DNA of 64,000 bases. It comes from Dolomedes plantarius. Lineage: Eukaryota; Arthropoda; Arachnida; Araneae; Dolomedidae. Both the position numbers and the translations under genes were made by a program. The notes beneath the pieces were generated by a model that searched no databases, was not told the origin of the DNA, and saw only the letters and a program-made list of their open reading frames with translations. The stretch is taken from NCBI GenBank assembly GCA_907164885.2, contig OU015499.1, positions 145,013,154 to 145,077,153 of the forward strand, given 5' to 3'. Shown here in pieces: positions 1 through 13,392 of this stretch; the stretch's first letter is position 1; every line of letters starts with the position of its first letter.

Positions 1-378
1 ATGATCAGCGTTTAATAAATTAAATTCTAAAAATTAATCTTTAAAAATTCACCAAAAATCAGAAATGGAGGTAAAGATTCGAAAAAGATTTCATTTTAAA
101 GGAATTTTTATGATCTTTCTCGTGATATAAATTTTTTAACCCTCGGATCATTATTTTAAATGCAACTTTAAAGAATATTACAAAAACAGCTTAAAAATTT
201 AATTTTAAAAAATCTAAGAAGAATTTTTCAAAACTCTTTCTTAGTGCACCCCTACACTATAAGAAGAATGGCCATGCAAAATTTCAGCCCTTTAGGTCCA
301 GCGGTTTGGTCTGTATATTCTATGTCAGTCAGTCAATCAGTCAGTCAGTCAGTTACGGAACTGTTTTATATATATAGA
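1..378 (-). mobile_element. Helitron-like non-autonomous element, cut by the window edge
   Basis: Read on the minus strand, the segment starts with TCTATATATA followed by a CTGACTGACTGA-type repeat. It then matches the plus-strand copies at 13499-14165 and 27564-28256, including the block around GGACCTAAAGGGCTGAAATT. Its 5' TC end lies at 377-378 and the flank there supplies an A, as expected for insertion between A and T. The 3' end lies outside the window. No protein is encoded. The Helitron label rests on the ends (5' TC and, in the other copies, 3' CTAG); a 5'-truncated retroposon read in the other direction is the alternative. Confidence 0.6.
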
Positions 379-390
379 TTTTTATTACAA

Positions 391-2275
<1,885 letters not shown>

Positions 2276-2278
<3 letters not shown>

Positions 2279-2473
2279 TGGTCTGGGCAATTAAAATTAT
2301 TAACATTTTTTATAATTTTATATTCCATAATACATTTCATATGTATTCATAATATTTACACTTATACATATTTACTTTTATAAATATTTACACATACTAA
2401 AATAAAATATATATAAACTATTTACATTACGATAAAAATTAACTCAAATATTACACATATATATATATATATA

Positions 2474-2516
<43 letters not shown>

Positions 2517-3694
2517 TTTACATTCTGAATAGGTATGCGCGTAACATTCGATTAAATTGTGTTTTTAAATTGCTCATTCATATTAAAAATCATTCTCAAA
2601 TGCTATGTTGTGTTTCTTTGTTTTACTTTATCAGTTTAATGATTTGAAGTTTACATTTACGATCTCCATTTATCCGTTCTTAATTTTACTTATAATTAAG
2701 GATGAACTTGAGAGAATATTTACTTTGGTTATCTGTTAAAAAAAAAAAAAAATTGAGACGGCTGGGATATGAGAACGAGCCCAACATGAGGGGAGTTATT
2801 TCTGATATTCATTTAAGAGTTACATAAATTAATCCCAGATCTTTTCTGTTTGTCTCGTGTTCCTGTTTTCCAAAGTTCGGGGTTTCAGAATCCCTGACGA
2901 TAATTTCCCCTTCACTCGCGTGTGGCAAGTCGGGAGCGCTACCCCTTGCTGTGATGGGCGGTCCCGTCAAAGTTATCAATCATCCCCCCCCCCCCCCAAC
3001 AGACGAAATTCTCAGCAAATTTTTTTAAAAAATCTTTTTTTGTCAACTATTTACAGCTACATAAATGCTGATAATCAAATGAAATTGGTATTGTCAGATA
3101 GCCTGAACTTTTCTGGAGTACTCTACCGGATTCATTTTATAAATTTCGTCCACCGAAGGAATTTATGAGCGTTTAAAACACACTATACCAGATTTTTCCC
3201 CGAATAATTTAAATTTAAAAATATTAATTGCATTTTTAATAAAAAACGAAACCGGTACACAGGTGTAAAATTTCTTTCTCTATGACGGAGTACAATTTTT
3301 TTAAAAAAATCTTTGAATCGAAGTCGGCAATCCGTGGACAAATTTTCTCCATAGGTTAACATTGAGGTGAGGGAATCCAGTGGGGTTTGTACATAGCAGC
3401 CTTAATCGACGTCTGACGTGACTGCAGTTTTGTTTTCGCCCACTGGATAATCTACTGCATATTGACTTTCCAAAAGAAACTTTTCTCCGAGATTCAGCTG
3501 TGCTGTGAAAGAACTGGTACTTAATTTTTGGAACATTTGCATCAGTTTTGGTTTCGCCGATTGGATGCCACGACTTTTCCTCGAGATTAACGCTGTGCTA
3601 TAACAGAACTAGTGCTGATTTTCTGGAACTCCCGAATCACTTATCTACAGGATTATTCAGCTCTGGTGAGTCCGTTCTTTTATAAATTTTTAGT
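2276..3694. other. Non-coding region upstream of the gypsy gag
   Basis: AT-rich. It contains a second (AT)n tract at about 2457-2511, an A run near 2740 and a C run near 2985-2997. A 103-codon frame at 2857-3168 runs through the C run and shows no recognisable domain. The gypsy leader and 5' LTR should lie here. I could find no sequence in it that is repeated downstream of the pol gene at 10.7-11.3 kb, so no LTR is claimed. Confidence 0.5.
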
Positions 3695-4131
3695 ATGGCG
3701 AAAATATCATTAAGTGACATACCGCCGATCGCTAAATCCCTCAAATGTGGGAACACACGTAGAGTCAAATTGCTTAATGAAATTGGGTCAGACCATCCAT
3801 TTGACCGGTCTACACGTAAAAGACTCAGGCAATTTAGTTCGTTTCCCCACATGATTTCGATGTTGTAAAACGAAAGCAGGCAATTTTAGAATGCTTTTCC
3901 ATATCTGATTTTATTTCCGTATGTAACTTGTTGTGTATTGACTGTTCAGGAACTGAAGAGATTTTGTGTGACAGTATTTTCAAATCTCTTTCTGATCTTA
4001 ACTCTTTCCAAAGTACTATCGAAAGTTTTTCTTCTGACGACGAGGATGATACAATTGTTATTTCTACTGAAGATAACTTAGCTTATGACGCTGAACCGAA
4101 ATCAAAACATCAGCTTGAACCGGCTGGCGCC
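3695..4131 (+). pseudogene. gypsy gag, N-terminal part (broken)
   Basis: A plausible gag start is the ATG at 3695 (MAKISLSDIPP). The frame stays open for about 50 codons and then shifts near 3850; the next frame carries the reading on through an acidic serine-rich stretch (SSDDEDD near residue 120). The reading is cut at 4131 by the hAT MITE and resumes beyond it at 4511 with ANETADRM. The strand assignment and the gag call rest on continuity with the pol region, not on a recognised capsid domain. Confidence 0.6.
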
Positions 4132-4502
4132 CAGAGCCTGACTAAGGCAGGGGCATGAGGGGCAGTTGCCCCGGGCCCCCACATCAGAGGGGACCCCCAA
4201 ATTTAATAGAAAGTTTATTTTACGTTTCTTTCTCTAATGAACTTTTTTTAAAGAAAATATCAGTACAGTGTAAAATCAGAAAATCAATAAAATGGACAGA
4301 ACGATATTTCTTCTGACCATTGGAGGGGGGGACTTTATAGCTATTTTAGGTTCTAGTCAATTTTCTTGTTATATATCTATAATGAGGTGAAAAATTTAAA
4401 TACCTCCATAAAGTTCGATTCTTCATTACTGAAGTAGTGAAGCAGAGGGGGCCCCCAAAGAAGTTTTTGCCCCGGGCCCCAATTAGGCTAAGTCGGGCCC
4501 TG
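4132..4502. mobile_element. hAT-type MITE, 371 bp, with 8-bp TSD
   Basis: The ends are inverted repeats, CAGAGCCTGACTAAGGC on the left and CAGGGCCCGACTTAGCC as the reverse complement of the right end. Both are followed inside by runs of GGGGCCC. The element is flanked by a perfect 8-bp target duplication CTGGCGCC at 4124-4131 and 4503-4510. An 8-bp duplication with CAGGG-type ends is the hAT signature. It carries no transposase. It lies inside the gypsy gag reading frame, so it is younger than that insertion. Confidence 0.92.
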
Positions 4503-4510
4503 CTGGCGCC

Positions 4511-5000
4511 AACGAAACAGCAGATCGCATGACTCAGCATTTCGAACTTAGAAACAAAACCAAAACAATTTCTCCTTCTGCATACCGTGACTCACCTACT
4601 CTTCAAAACAAATCCGAAAATCATTTCTTTTGGCCGCTTTTAAGAGAGATATGTAAGACTACCCGCTCCTTTTCCGGAAAAAATGCTCATTCGGTACATA
4701 ATTTTATTTGTGATTTAGAACTATTTTGTACATACGGTTTTATTGAAGATGTACACAAAATTTTGATTATGAAGAAGTTATTGCTTGATCTGGCGCGTAT
4801 TTTTGTATTATCTTTGAAAAATATTACCTGTTTTGATTATCTTAAAGCACACATTATAACTGAATTTGGCACAAAATTTCATCCATCGACGTCCATAAAC
4901 TTCTCAGTTCCCGAAAGCTGATGAAAAACGAAACTGTCACAGAAAATTTTATTGCTATGCGAGCTTTAGCGAGTCAAGGTAATACACCATCGGAGTGCGA
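4511..5000 (+). pseudogene. gypsy gag, middle part (broken)
   Basis: The frame resumes directly after the MITE target duplication and is open to about 4920, where a TGA and a frameshift occur. The next frame (NETVTENFIAMRALASQGN) continues to about 4990. A typical gag continuation of this kind (IDDESLIEYCIVGLPD) is found only at about 7110, so roughly 2 kb of foreign or duplicated DNA separates the two halves. No zinc knuckle is in this part. Confidence 0.55.
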
Positions 5001-7063
5001 CGCCATTTTTGTCGTTGGAGACCAGAACTAATCGCTCCCATGTTATCGTCGATAGAGGAAAAATTTCGAGGATTTTTTACTTCAGAGCTAATATTTTTTT
5101 TAAAATCTTAAAACCTATTGAAATGTATACCGAAGAACGTCAACTTAATTTTAAAAATACCTTTAACAGTGTCCAAACGCAATATTTAAAGGAAATTAAA
5201 AGGTTTCTTTGGAAATCGGCTATTTTACGCTTCGTGCACAAACATTTGGCACAGAGTTGGCTGATTTTCGCCAAGTGCGAATGCTTTTGTACATTTCAGA
5301 TTAATCTCTGGTTTCGCGATAAATATCTCACCAGGGCAATAAATACTACGTTGAGATGACGGGTAGACGCCGGATGTTAGTTGAAATATTCTGGTTTTGA
5401 CTTAGATGAAAACATTTCGTTTTAAAATGTTACTTATTACTTTTCTTCATCAACAATTATTATTTTCTCATCTTACAACCAACGTATTTCATTTAAAAGT
5501 ATTTTGCCCTATACTAAAAGCTGAATACAATTTATCATATTATTTTTGGTGTACTACAGATCTGTTTTATCCCTCCTTATTTAAATATGCTCTCTTTTGC
5601 TGTGGACTGCAGTCATCGAAATTTAAGGTACACCTGTTCATCCTACTTCAATTGTAAAAAAAAAGAATTTCATAAAACCTGAAAAATATACGTAATCTTT
5701 ATGGATTTCTTAGACATAAAAATAATAATCTAAAAACAAAGATTTAAAAAATTAATAAACAAAATAAGGAGAATTTTTAAATTGTTTTTGAGAGGCAACA
5801 ACTTAATATTTAAACTACGATGCTCATATAAATTATGTCATGTATTCTGTTGCAGTTTAACCCTCAAATTCAGATAATAAAACAGCACCAATGCTTGGCG
5901 GGGGAAAGAAAGAAAAAAAAAGATTTTTCAATGTTTCTAGTAAAAAGAAATAACGTCTAAAATAGAAAAAACTCATATTTAATGGACAGTAATTGAAGAA
6001 TCACTTCTGCTAAATAAAATCCCATTTTATTTCTTTTTTGATCGCCCCCAAAAGGCACGTTTTCTTTCCTTTTTTTTTTTACTCTCTGTGTGTGTACGTC
6101 TTTTTATTTAATAAAAAACAAAATTTTAAATTTAAATTCTCTTAACTCAGCAATAATTATAGCTTAAAAACCTCGACTGACCAATTTCACGAGCACCCTT
6201 ACTCAAATTAATCACAGTCATCATTGGAAAAGCCCAGGGACTCCGAAAAGATCCATAATGGCGATAGTGAGTTTAAAAATTTTTAATCATGTTTTACAGC
6301 GTCCAAACTTCAATTTTCACCCTAAAATAAACTATCATTATCTACTTCGAAAGCCAACAGGAAAATTATTCAGAAGTGTAAGAATTGTAGAAGTGTAGTA
6401 ATGATCATAAGTGTAGGAATTTGATATGTTTCAGTTATAAAATGTCAGATTTATAATTGAAATACTAGATAAATACTAGTTAATCAGAAGAGCATATATT
6501 TTTTTAAATAGGCAAAAGGAGAATTGAGAGAAAAAAATCACAAATTAAACTTACTTCAACATTGTAAGGTTTACTTTTCATTGATACATGAACACATGCA
6601 CATATAATCCCACACGAGTCGTAATAAAACGACTGTAAGTGGGAAGACTTCAAAGCCTCTTGTTCTCGTTTTATTAAATTTAAATTCTCTCTGAAAAAAG
6701 AACAAATATCGTAAGTTGTCGTCATTGCACACAGCTAACAAACACCGGAAATGAATGAATCTAAACAATCCCAAAATGTTTTGGCATCTTTGATTTAGAA
6801 GGCTATCATACAAGGGTTATCATAATTTTCTATTTCAACACGCTTATCGCCTACTAGGCAGTGTTTGGCAAAGTGAAATTCGAAAGTGAATAATATTTAT
6901 AGTTTTTCTCATTAAAAACAGCGTGTCCAGGCGTAATTTTTATCAAAAATCTGCTAATTTTTATCAAAAATCGCAGATTTTAAATAAACTAAGGTTTACA
7001 TAGTAGGAATTTCTTTAAGTATGGATAGGTTTCAAGCAAGAGTCTCTGCAGAGTTTCCTAGTT
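5001..7063. other. Unassigned ~2 kb block interrupting gag
   Basis: AT-rich with homopolymer runs and no frame that I recognise. Short frames at 5009-5359 and 5406-5657 show no domain. It separates two pieces of one gag reading, so it is either an inserted element without detectable coding capacity or a rearranged gag copy. I found no terminal inverted repeat or target duplication at its edges. Confidence 0.4.
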
Positions 7064-8419
7064 TTGTTCTCCAAAGGTCTCCAAGATGACCACCTCACTC
7101 CGATGGCGTATATTGATGACGAATCGTTAATTGAATATTGTATTGTTGGTTTGCCCGACTCTCAAGCGAAACTAATTTTGTATGGATGTAGCGAAATTTT
7201 CGAATTTAAACAGAAGTTACGTTCTTTTGAGAAACTTTACTTAGCAGATGTCACATCAAAAAATAATTTTCATCATTCTTTCAAACCTAATAACAATTCG
7301 AATCGTCATTTTTCTAGAAATAATCGTAAAAATTTTACTGACCTAAAATTTCATACTTCCGTTGGTAACAATGCTTTTCACAAAACCAAAGTAACTGAAA
7401 AATTATGCTATAACTGCGGTGAACGAAACCACATCAGCAGTGAATGTCCTTATAAAGACAGAGGAATGAGGTGTTTTGAGTGCAAAAAAATTGGTTCACA
7501 TAAATCAGCTAATTGTCCATCAAAGAAAGTACAATCTCATGTTACAATTGGACATCCTAAAAATTCTAGTAATTTGTTCCCCAAGACTGTAAAAGTCAAC
7601 AATATCCCTATTCCCACTGTTATCGACACTGCGTCTAACAAAACACTTTTAAAAGAAGAATCTTTTCGTGAAGTAGCTCCTAACTGTTTTTTAGATAAAT
7701 TGAATGTTCAATTACATGGTTTAGCGAATATTACCGTAACACCATTAGGCTCATTTTCAGCGTCTATTTTCGTCGATGATTTTGAATTTCATACTGATAT
7801 TTGCGTTGTCACGAATACTACTTTACAATTTCCGATGTTGATTGGTGCCGACGTACTATCACAAGGTGATTTGAATATTTCCCAGGGTGTGGTATCGCTG
7901 ACGAAGAATAATACTTTTATCGTGACCACTTCATCACCTCATAACGTTGATCACGCATGCATTACTTCTCGCCCAGATGCCCAACAACTTTCGCCAATGA
8001 ATAAAAATACAAATTTTGGAAGTTCCGAACACATTTTTTCACATTTAGCAGATTCAGTAGACACGGCGCTCTACGACTTGAGTTACATCTTAGACCCCTC
8101 TCTCAAAACGCAGTTGTTAACTCTGATAAATAATAAGAAGCCTCGCGGAACTAAGCAAACTGATTTAGAAATGACTATTATTTTGACAGATGATATCCCA
8201 GTAGCTCAACGCCCTCGTAGACTACCGCTTGAAGAACAAAAAATAGTGGAGAAACAAATACAAGAATGGCTGGACGACAGTATAATTAAAAATAGTTGTT
8301 CTGATTATGCCTCACCTATTGTTTTGTGCAAGAAAAAAAAATGGCTCATACAGACTTTACATAGATTAGCGCCTCAACAAAAAAATAATTCGAGACAAAT
8401 TTCCCATACCAGTTATTGA
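7064..8419 (+). pseudogene. gypsy gag C-terminus, zinc knuckles, protease, start of RT
   Basis: The longest open stretch of the element (about 450 codons). It starts in gag (IDDESLIEYCIVGLPD). It carries two CCHC knuckles, CYNCGERNHISSEC near 7406 and CFECKKIGSHKSANC near 7473. Next comes a retroviral-type aspartic protease whose active site reads DTAS at 7625-7636, where DTGS/A is usual. It then enters the reverse-transcriptase N-terminus (ASPIVLCKKK). The frame is lost at an A run near 8332-8340. No initiator methionine is implied, because this is internal to a polyprotein. Confidence 0.8.
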
Positions 8420-9490
8420 CGAAGCGTTGGACCGATTGCAACAAGCCCTAACAGCACGAAATACACTTCGTTCGTCACACACGAAGGCCAATACGAATAT
8501 CTGAAAGTCCCATTTGGCCTTTCCAATAGCCCTAGTGTTTACCAACGGTTCGTTTCCACAGTGTTTCGCGATCTCCTTCATGAAAATATCATTATCATTT
8601 ACATGGACGATCTCATCATACCATCGCAAGATGAAGCAAAAGTTCTGTAGAAATTAAATCGTGTACTAGAAGTAGAATCTGACTTTGGTTTAATTTTAAA
8701 TCTCAAAAAATGCCAATTCTTACAGCATCGCAACGAATTTCTTGGATATGTTATCGAAAACAGTACAATCAAGCCATCACCGTCGAAAACCCTTGCCGTT
8801 CAAAATCTCCCCTTGCCGAAGACGCTGAAACAAGTCCAAAGCTTCCTTGGTTTGACGGGGTATTTTCGAAAATTCAAAAAGAATTACTCACTGATTGCAC
8901 GACCTTTAAGGGACATGCTCAAAAAAGACACATCTTTCCATTTTGGCCCGGAACATCAAGCTTTTCTTGCTCTTAAAAACTCTCTTTGGAATCAACCAAT
9001 TTTGCATATCTTTAATCAAAATTCACCTCTAGAACTGCACACGGATGCAAGCTCTTTTGGTTTTGGTGCTTTCCTATTGCAAAAATCGGACGTTGACGAC
9101 AAGTGGCATCCCATACACTAAATGAGCAGGAAGACCTCACAACAACAATCGAAATATTCTAGCTACGAGCTTGAAGCTCTTGCCGTTATTGAGGCAGTCA
9201 AGAAATTCAGAAATTATCTTTTAGGAACCAAATTTCAAATCGTGACAGACTGTGCGGCTTTCCAACAAACATTGCAAAAGAGAGACCTTACTCCCAAAAT
9301 AGCTAGATGGGCAATGTATCTCGAAGAATTCGATTTCGAAATTGTACACCGTCCTGGTAAATATTTACAACATTTTGACGCTTTAAGTCGAAATCCCGTT
9401 TATTTGAAGACACATCTTGACGCAGACCTAACATCGCAACTCTATAAAGCGCAAAGCGAAGACGACTACATCAAAACACTCAAATTTTAA
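8420..9490 (+). pseudogene. gypsy reverse transcriptase and RNase H (broken)
   Basis: After a frameshift the RT continues (FPIPVIDEALDRLQQ). It then jumps at about 8443-8460 past the palm segment that normally carries the first catalytic aspartate, so tens of codons appear deleted. The YMDD box is at 8600-8611, with a stop near 8648. The thumb and RNase H follow (SFLGLTGYFRKF; HTDASSFGFGAFL), with a stop at 9119-9121 in place of a residue between HPIH and MSRK. The segment ends in a C-terminal RNase H and linker (YLEEFDFEIVHRPGK). Confidence 0.85.
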
Positions 9491-9499
9491 TTCAAACCG

Positions 9500-10692
9500 G
9501 TAAAGACACCGAACATATACTAAAGAACGACATTGTTTACAAACTCGAAAAAGATCGTGAGTTAATTGTTGTACCTCAAATTATGCAGACTGAGATCATA
9601 CGTGCAATCCATAATAAAGGCAATTTCGCAGTCGCTAAAACTCAAGACCTTTTCAATCAAGACTTCTACATTCCACAAGGCCGCCGACAGATTGAGAATG
9701 TCACTGCGAATTGTGTCCAGGGCATCCTTTGCAACAAAAAACGCGGAAAGGTCTTCTACACTCCATTCCAAAAGGTGTCCATCCGTTATCAACATACCAT
9801 ATCGACTTCCTAGGACCACTTCCAACAACAAACAAGCAGTATCAATATATCTTCAGTGTTGTAGACGCATTTACCAAGTTTACGTGGCTATACTCAGTCA
9901 AATCAACAACATCCCGCGACGGAATAGAAAAGTTCACACTTCAAAGCATTACATTCGGAAGTCCATCCCGAATTATATCAGACCGAGGTTCAGCCTTTAA
10001 ATCCGCCGATTTTACTGAATATTGTCACAAGAAAATATCGACTTTCTGTCATTACTACGGGTATACCAAGAGGTAACGGCCAAGTAGAACGTATACAAGG
10101 AATCTTAATACCTGTGCTAGCTAAACTCTCCATTGACGACCCAGCAAAATGGTTCAAATTTGTGCCCGATGTCCAAAGAATATTAAATAGTACCACCTCG
10201 GCAACCACGAACTTTACCCCATTTGAATTAATAATTGGAATCAAAATGAAAAATAAAGAAGATCTACGCATTAAACAGATACTTGACGAAGATAATTTAA
10301 ACATAATCATGCAAGAGGAACATAATCTCCGCGACATAGCAAAACGAAATATTCTTGAACATCAAAAGTGTTCTCAAACCTACTACAACAAACGCCGAAA
10401 GAAACCAAAAAATTACAAGATAGGCGACATCGTAGCTTTTCAAAAAACACAATTTTCTACAGGCTCCAAATTGCACCCCAAATTTTACGCTCCCTACGAA
10501 GTTACTACAGTCAAGGCAAACGACCGATATGATGTGAAGAAGCTAGGTCAACATGCTGGACCCAATACTACAGCGACAGCAGCTGGCCACATGAAGCCTT
10601 GGCTTGACCACCTTTCCCCAACTGATTTCGACAATGATCTGCGACTGACTTTAAACGCTGACTTAATGTGTGACGACTTGGGCCGAAATTAG
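9500..10692 (+). pseudogene. gypsy integrase (broken)
   Basis: An HHCC-like N-terminal region (HNKGNFAVAKTQDLF...NCVQ) is followed, after frameshifts near 9730 and 9790, by the catalytic core. The three acidic residues are visible as D in HIDFLGPL (codon 9804), D in ISDRGSAF (9981) and E in GNGQVERIQG (10087). A frameshift lies between the second D and the E, near 10070. The C-terminal part includes a basic YYNKRRKKPKNYKIGD segment and ends HMKPWLDHL..., a common Ty3/gypsy tail. The reading stops at 10692. Confidence 0.85.
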
Positions 10693-11278
10693 ATTTTGCT
10701 TCTAATGACGATTTCCACTTTGACTGTCTTATGAGAGAACTGGTTGTTTGACGTTGCCACTATTGACGGACATTTTTTTTCTCGCAGCATTTTTTATTTT
10801 CCCTTTTGCTTTCTCTCTTTTTTCTTTTTATTTGCAGATTTTCCGATTGTTTGACCGCCAGGATGGACGAGTGTGAAGGAGGAAAACAACTCTACCCCTC
10901 TATTTACATTCCCGTTGCGCCTGCGCGCCCAGCACATAGAAGAGAAGATACTTTTCCCTTCGAGGGTTGCCGAGAGAAAGCAGTAACGTTTAGGCGAGCT
11001 TTGGCGTAGATGTACCCAATGTTTAATGTTTTTATGTAAATGTTTCATGTAACTTGTCCCGTCTTGAAGAAATCATCTGTCTATTAAGTAGTTCCTGATG
11101 TCCATATCTAATGTTCCTGATGTATTCCTGGTTGCCCCCCCCCCAACACGCACATATATATTTGTGTGTGTGCGTGAGCAAGTTGGTGGATGCAATGAGT
11201 TTCGGGAATATTTTCCTGTAGTCCAGGCTCTCATTATTTTAATTCGTGTAGAACATCTAAATGCCGAAAGGATTTAAA
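10693..11278. other. Region downstream of gypsy pol, no gene
   Basis: Pyrimidine-rich near 10780-10830, then a purine-rich GGAGGAAAA at about 10879. A 3' LTR could start hereabouts, but no second copy is in the window. A 67-codon frame at 10806-11009 shows no recognisable domain. Confidence 0.4.
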
Positions 11279-11280
11279 TA

Positions 11281-12664
11281 CACTGCTGGCCATTAAAATT
11301 GCAACACCAGGAAGGAAAGCAAATAACAAAACTTTACTTATTGTATGTATACAGCATAGTAGGAAGAAAACGATTAAATTTGTAGACAATTTGGAGGTAT
11401 ACAGGGTCCGAAATTAGTACATACAGCTGCCGCTTCAGGCAGCTAAAACGGCTCTAACCTGGTTAGGCATCGAATCGAACTGGGCTTGGAAGACAGATAC
11501 GGGCAAATCATTCCATGCTGTTTCAAGTCTATGCCACACTTCATCAATCGTAGTACCCGGAGAGCGGTGGCGGCCAAATTCCTCAGCAACCCATAACCAG
11601 ATGTTTTCAATGGGTGAGATATCTGGAGAACGTGCTGGCCAGGGCAACAGTCGAACACCCTCTGTGTCGAGGTAGGTAAGGACAAGACGGGCAACGTGCG
11701 GTCATGCGTTATCTTGTTGAAAGATGACGCCTCCAAGGCCTCGAAAATAGGGCACAGCCACCGGCCTTAAAATCTGAGAAACGTAACGCTGGCTGTTCAG
11801 ATTACCGACGACGCGAACAAGAGGTGTTCGTGTCGTGTACCCAATGGCTGTGCATACCATCACGGAGGGCCCGTATAACGATATCGAATGCAAGCAGACC
11901 AAGTGCGTTCTCCTCGGAGCCTCCAAACACGGATACGTCCATCATGATGCTGCACGTAGAACAGGGACTCGTCTGTAAAGACGATGTGGTGCCACTCCTG
12001 TATCCAGTTTCGTCGTTGGGTCCACCACTGTCACCGCGTGTCTTTATGTTGCAGTTTCAAAGGAAGCCACAATAATGGTCGCCTTGCAGACAGTCCGTGC
12101 TGCTCCAGACGTCGTCGCACTGCCCGTGCGGTTGCTTGTGCTGCAAATAAGTCAGTTTCCTGACTCAAGGTTTGTGTTGTGGCTGTACGATCCTGCAAGG
12201 CTGACCTGACAACATGTCTGACGTCTCGGGCGTTAGTGGCAGAAGGTCGTTGAGATCCTGCATGGCTTTCAGAATGACCCTCCTGAATATATCGATTCCA
12301 TTTTCGCATGACAGTCGTTGGATTCCGACTCATGCGAGTAGAAGAGAACGATAAACCGCACTTTTATATAGGCCACGATCCTGCCGCTATCAAATTCCAA
12401 CACGTGTTGGTAGCCGTTTCTCTTTATACGAGGCATAACACGATTTTCTCACAAACAACCAACATTCAAATGCAATTTTCGAATCAGAAATCCGCGGCGT
12501 AACTTTCCTTTTATACAGAGTTTGAGATGCCGTTTCTGCCTCCTGCGTTGTTCAATTGCGCTTAAATGCTAATCATTTGCATATCCCAGCATCTTCCTTT
12601 CATGCAAATTTCACGTTTGTACCATCCCTCCTCCATGGTGTTACAATTTTAATCGCCAGCAGTG
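11281..12664 (-). mobile_element. Tc1-type transposon, 1.38 kb, TA target duplication
   Basis: Inverted termini are CACTGCTGGCCATTAAAATT on the left and CACTGCTGGCGATTAAAATT as the reverse complement of the right end. They are flanked by TA at 11279-11280 and 12665-12666. A Tc1-like transposase is encoded on the minus strand. Its termini and protein resemble the second copy at 41428-42839, but the two are clearly diverged relatives. Confidence 0.95.
11435..12333 (-). pseudogene. Tc1-like DD34E transposase (broken)
   Basis: Starts MSRNPTTVMRKWNRY, the second half of the paired helix-turn-helix DNA-binding region. The catalytic residues appear in order on the minus strand: D in VFTDES near 11974, D in FQQDNA near 11718, and E in SPIENIW near 11600, with 34 residues between the last two. 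The reading is in at least three frames. One in-frame TGA replaces the Arg of the usual DNARPH at about 11702-11704, a CGA to TGA change. Cut-and-paste activity from this copy is not expected. Confidence 0.9.
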
Positions 12665-12666
12665 TA

Positions 12667-13392
12667 TTTTCGTTGATCCAGTGCATCGTTATATTAAGAG
12701 TTCACCCCACTGGAGATGGATACGTCCATGAAACAAAGTGTAAACTCTGTCTTTATTCTAGTGAAACCTATGTTACAGTTTTACCTCGCTGTAATGTTGC
12801 TGGATGCGAGAAAATAGAAATTTTAATGTTAAGTGTTTGTAGTCAAATTCAAATGCGTTTACACGAGTGTATCATAAAATACTCATATTAGCGGAAGAAC
12901 CCCCGATGTGTTAAAAAATAAATTGTAATCATTTAAGTCTTTCAGGACTGAAAACTCACATGCTGTTCACATATGCTATTACTTCAAGCCGATAATTTTT
13001 AGCAGATATTCGAGAGCTCTTTATAACTACATCCGTTATCTCCGTCCGCTCTTTATGAAATACATCCGTTAAACAATATATTTTCCAGCATATCTATTTA
13101 TGAAATCCGAGATTAAGTCAACTATAAAAAAAAAACTCGTGTGATCAAAAACAAACTCCAAAGCAGTCTGCATAAATAATTTTAATTAAAGATTCGACAG
13201 CGAATTGCTTGCATTCATCTTTTAATTAAACTGTTTTAAATGAGTAATTAATTATTCAAATGAATTTTTTTGAATTTATGTAAATTCTCACATTTTTCAT
13301 GTGCTCACAACAAAGTGTATTCTGCCCTGCCGTTGACTAAATTTAATGACGAATTTAATTGAGGGACTGCTGGAAAACGTGATCTGGTATCG
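12667..13392. other. AT-rich spacer, no gene
   Basis: No open frame of note and no recognisable repeat beyond short A and T runs. Confidence 0.5.

Larger units (their letters stand above)
3695..10692 (+). mobile_element. Degenerate Ty3/gypsy-type retrotransposon, gag to integrase
   Basis: Gag, two CCHC knuckles, aspartic protease, reverse transcriptase, RNase H and integrase follow each other in the Ty3/gypsy order on one strand. The coding path is broken by several frameshifts and stops, one deletion in the reverse-transcriptase palm, a nested hAT MITE at 4132-4502 and about 2 kb of unassigned sequence inside gag. No matching LTR pair was found, so the ends are the outer coding limits and not element termini. 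No envelope gene is visible after integrase. It is an old, inactive copy. Confidence 0.85.

Noticed and set aside
2700..11280. LTR pair for the gypsy element
   Set aside because: No repeated flanking sequence could be found between 2.7-3.7 kb and 10.7-11.3 kb by eye.
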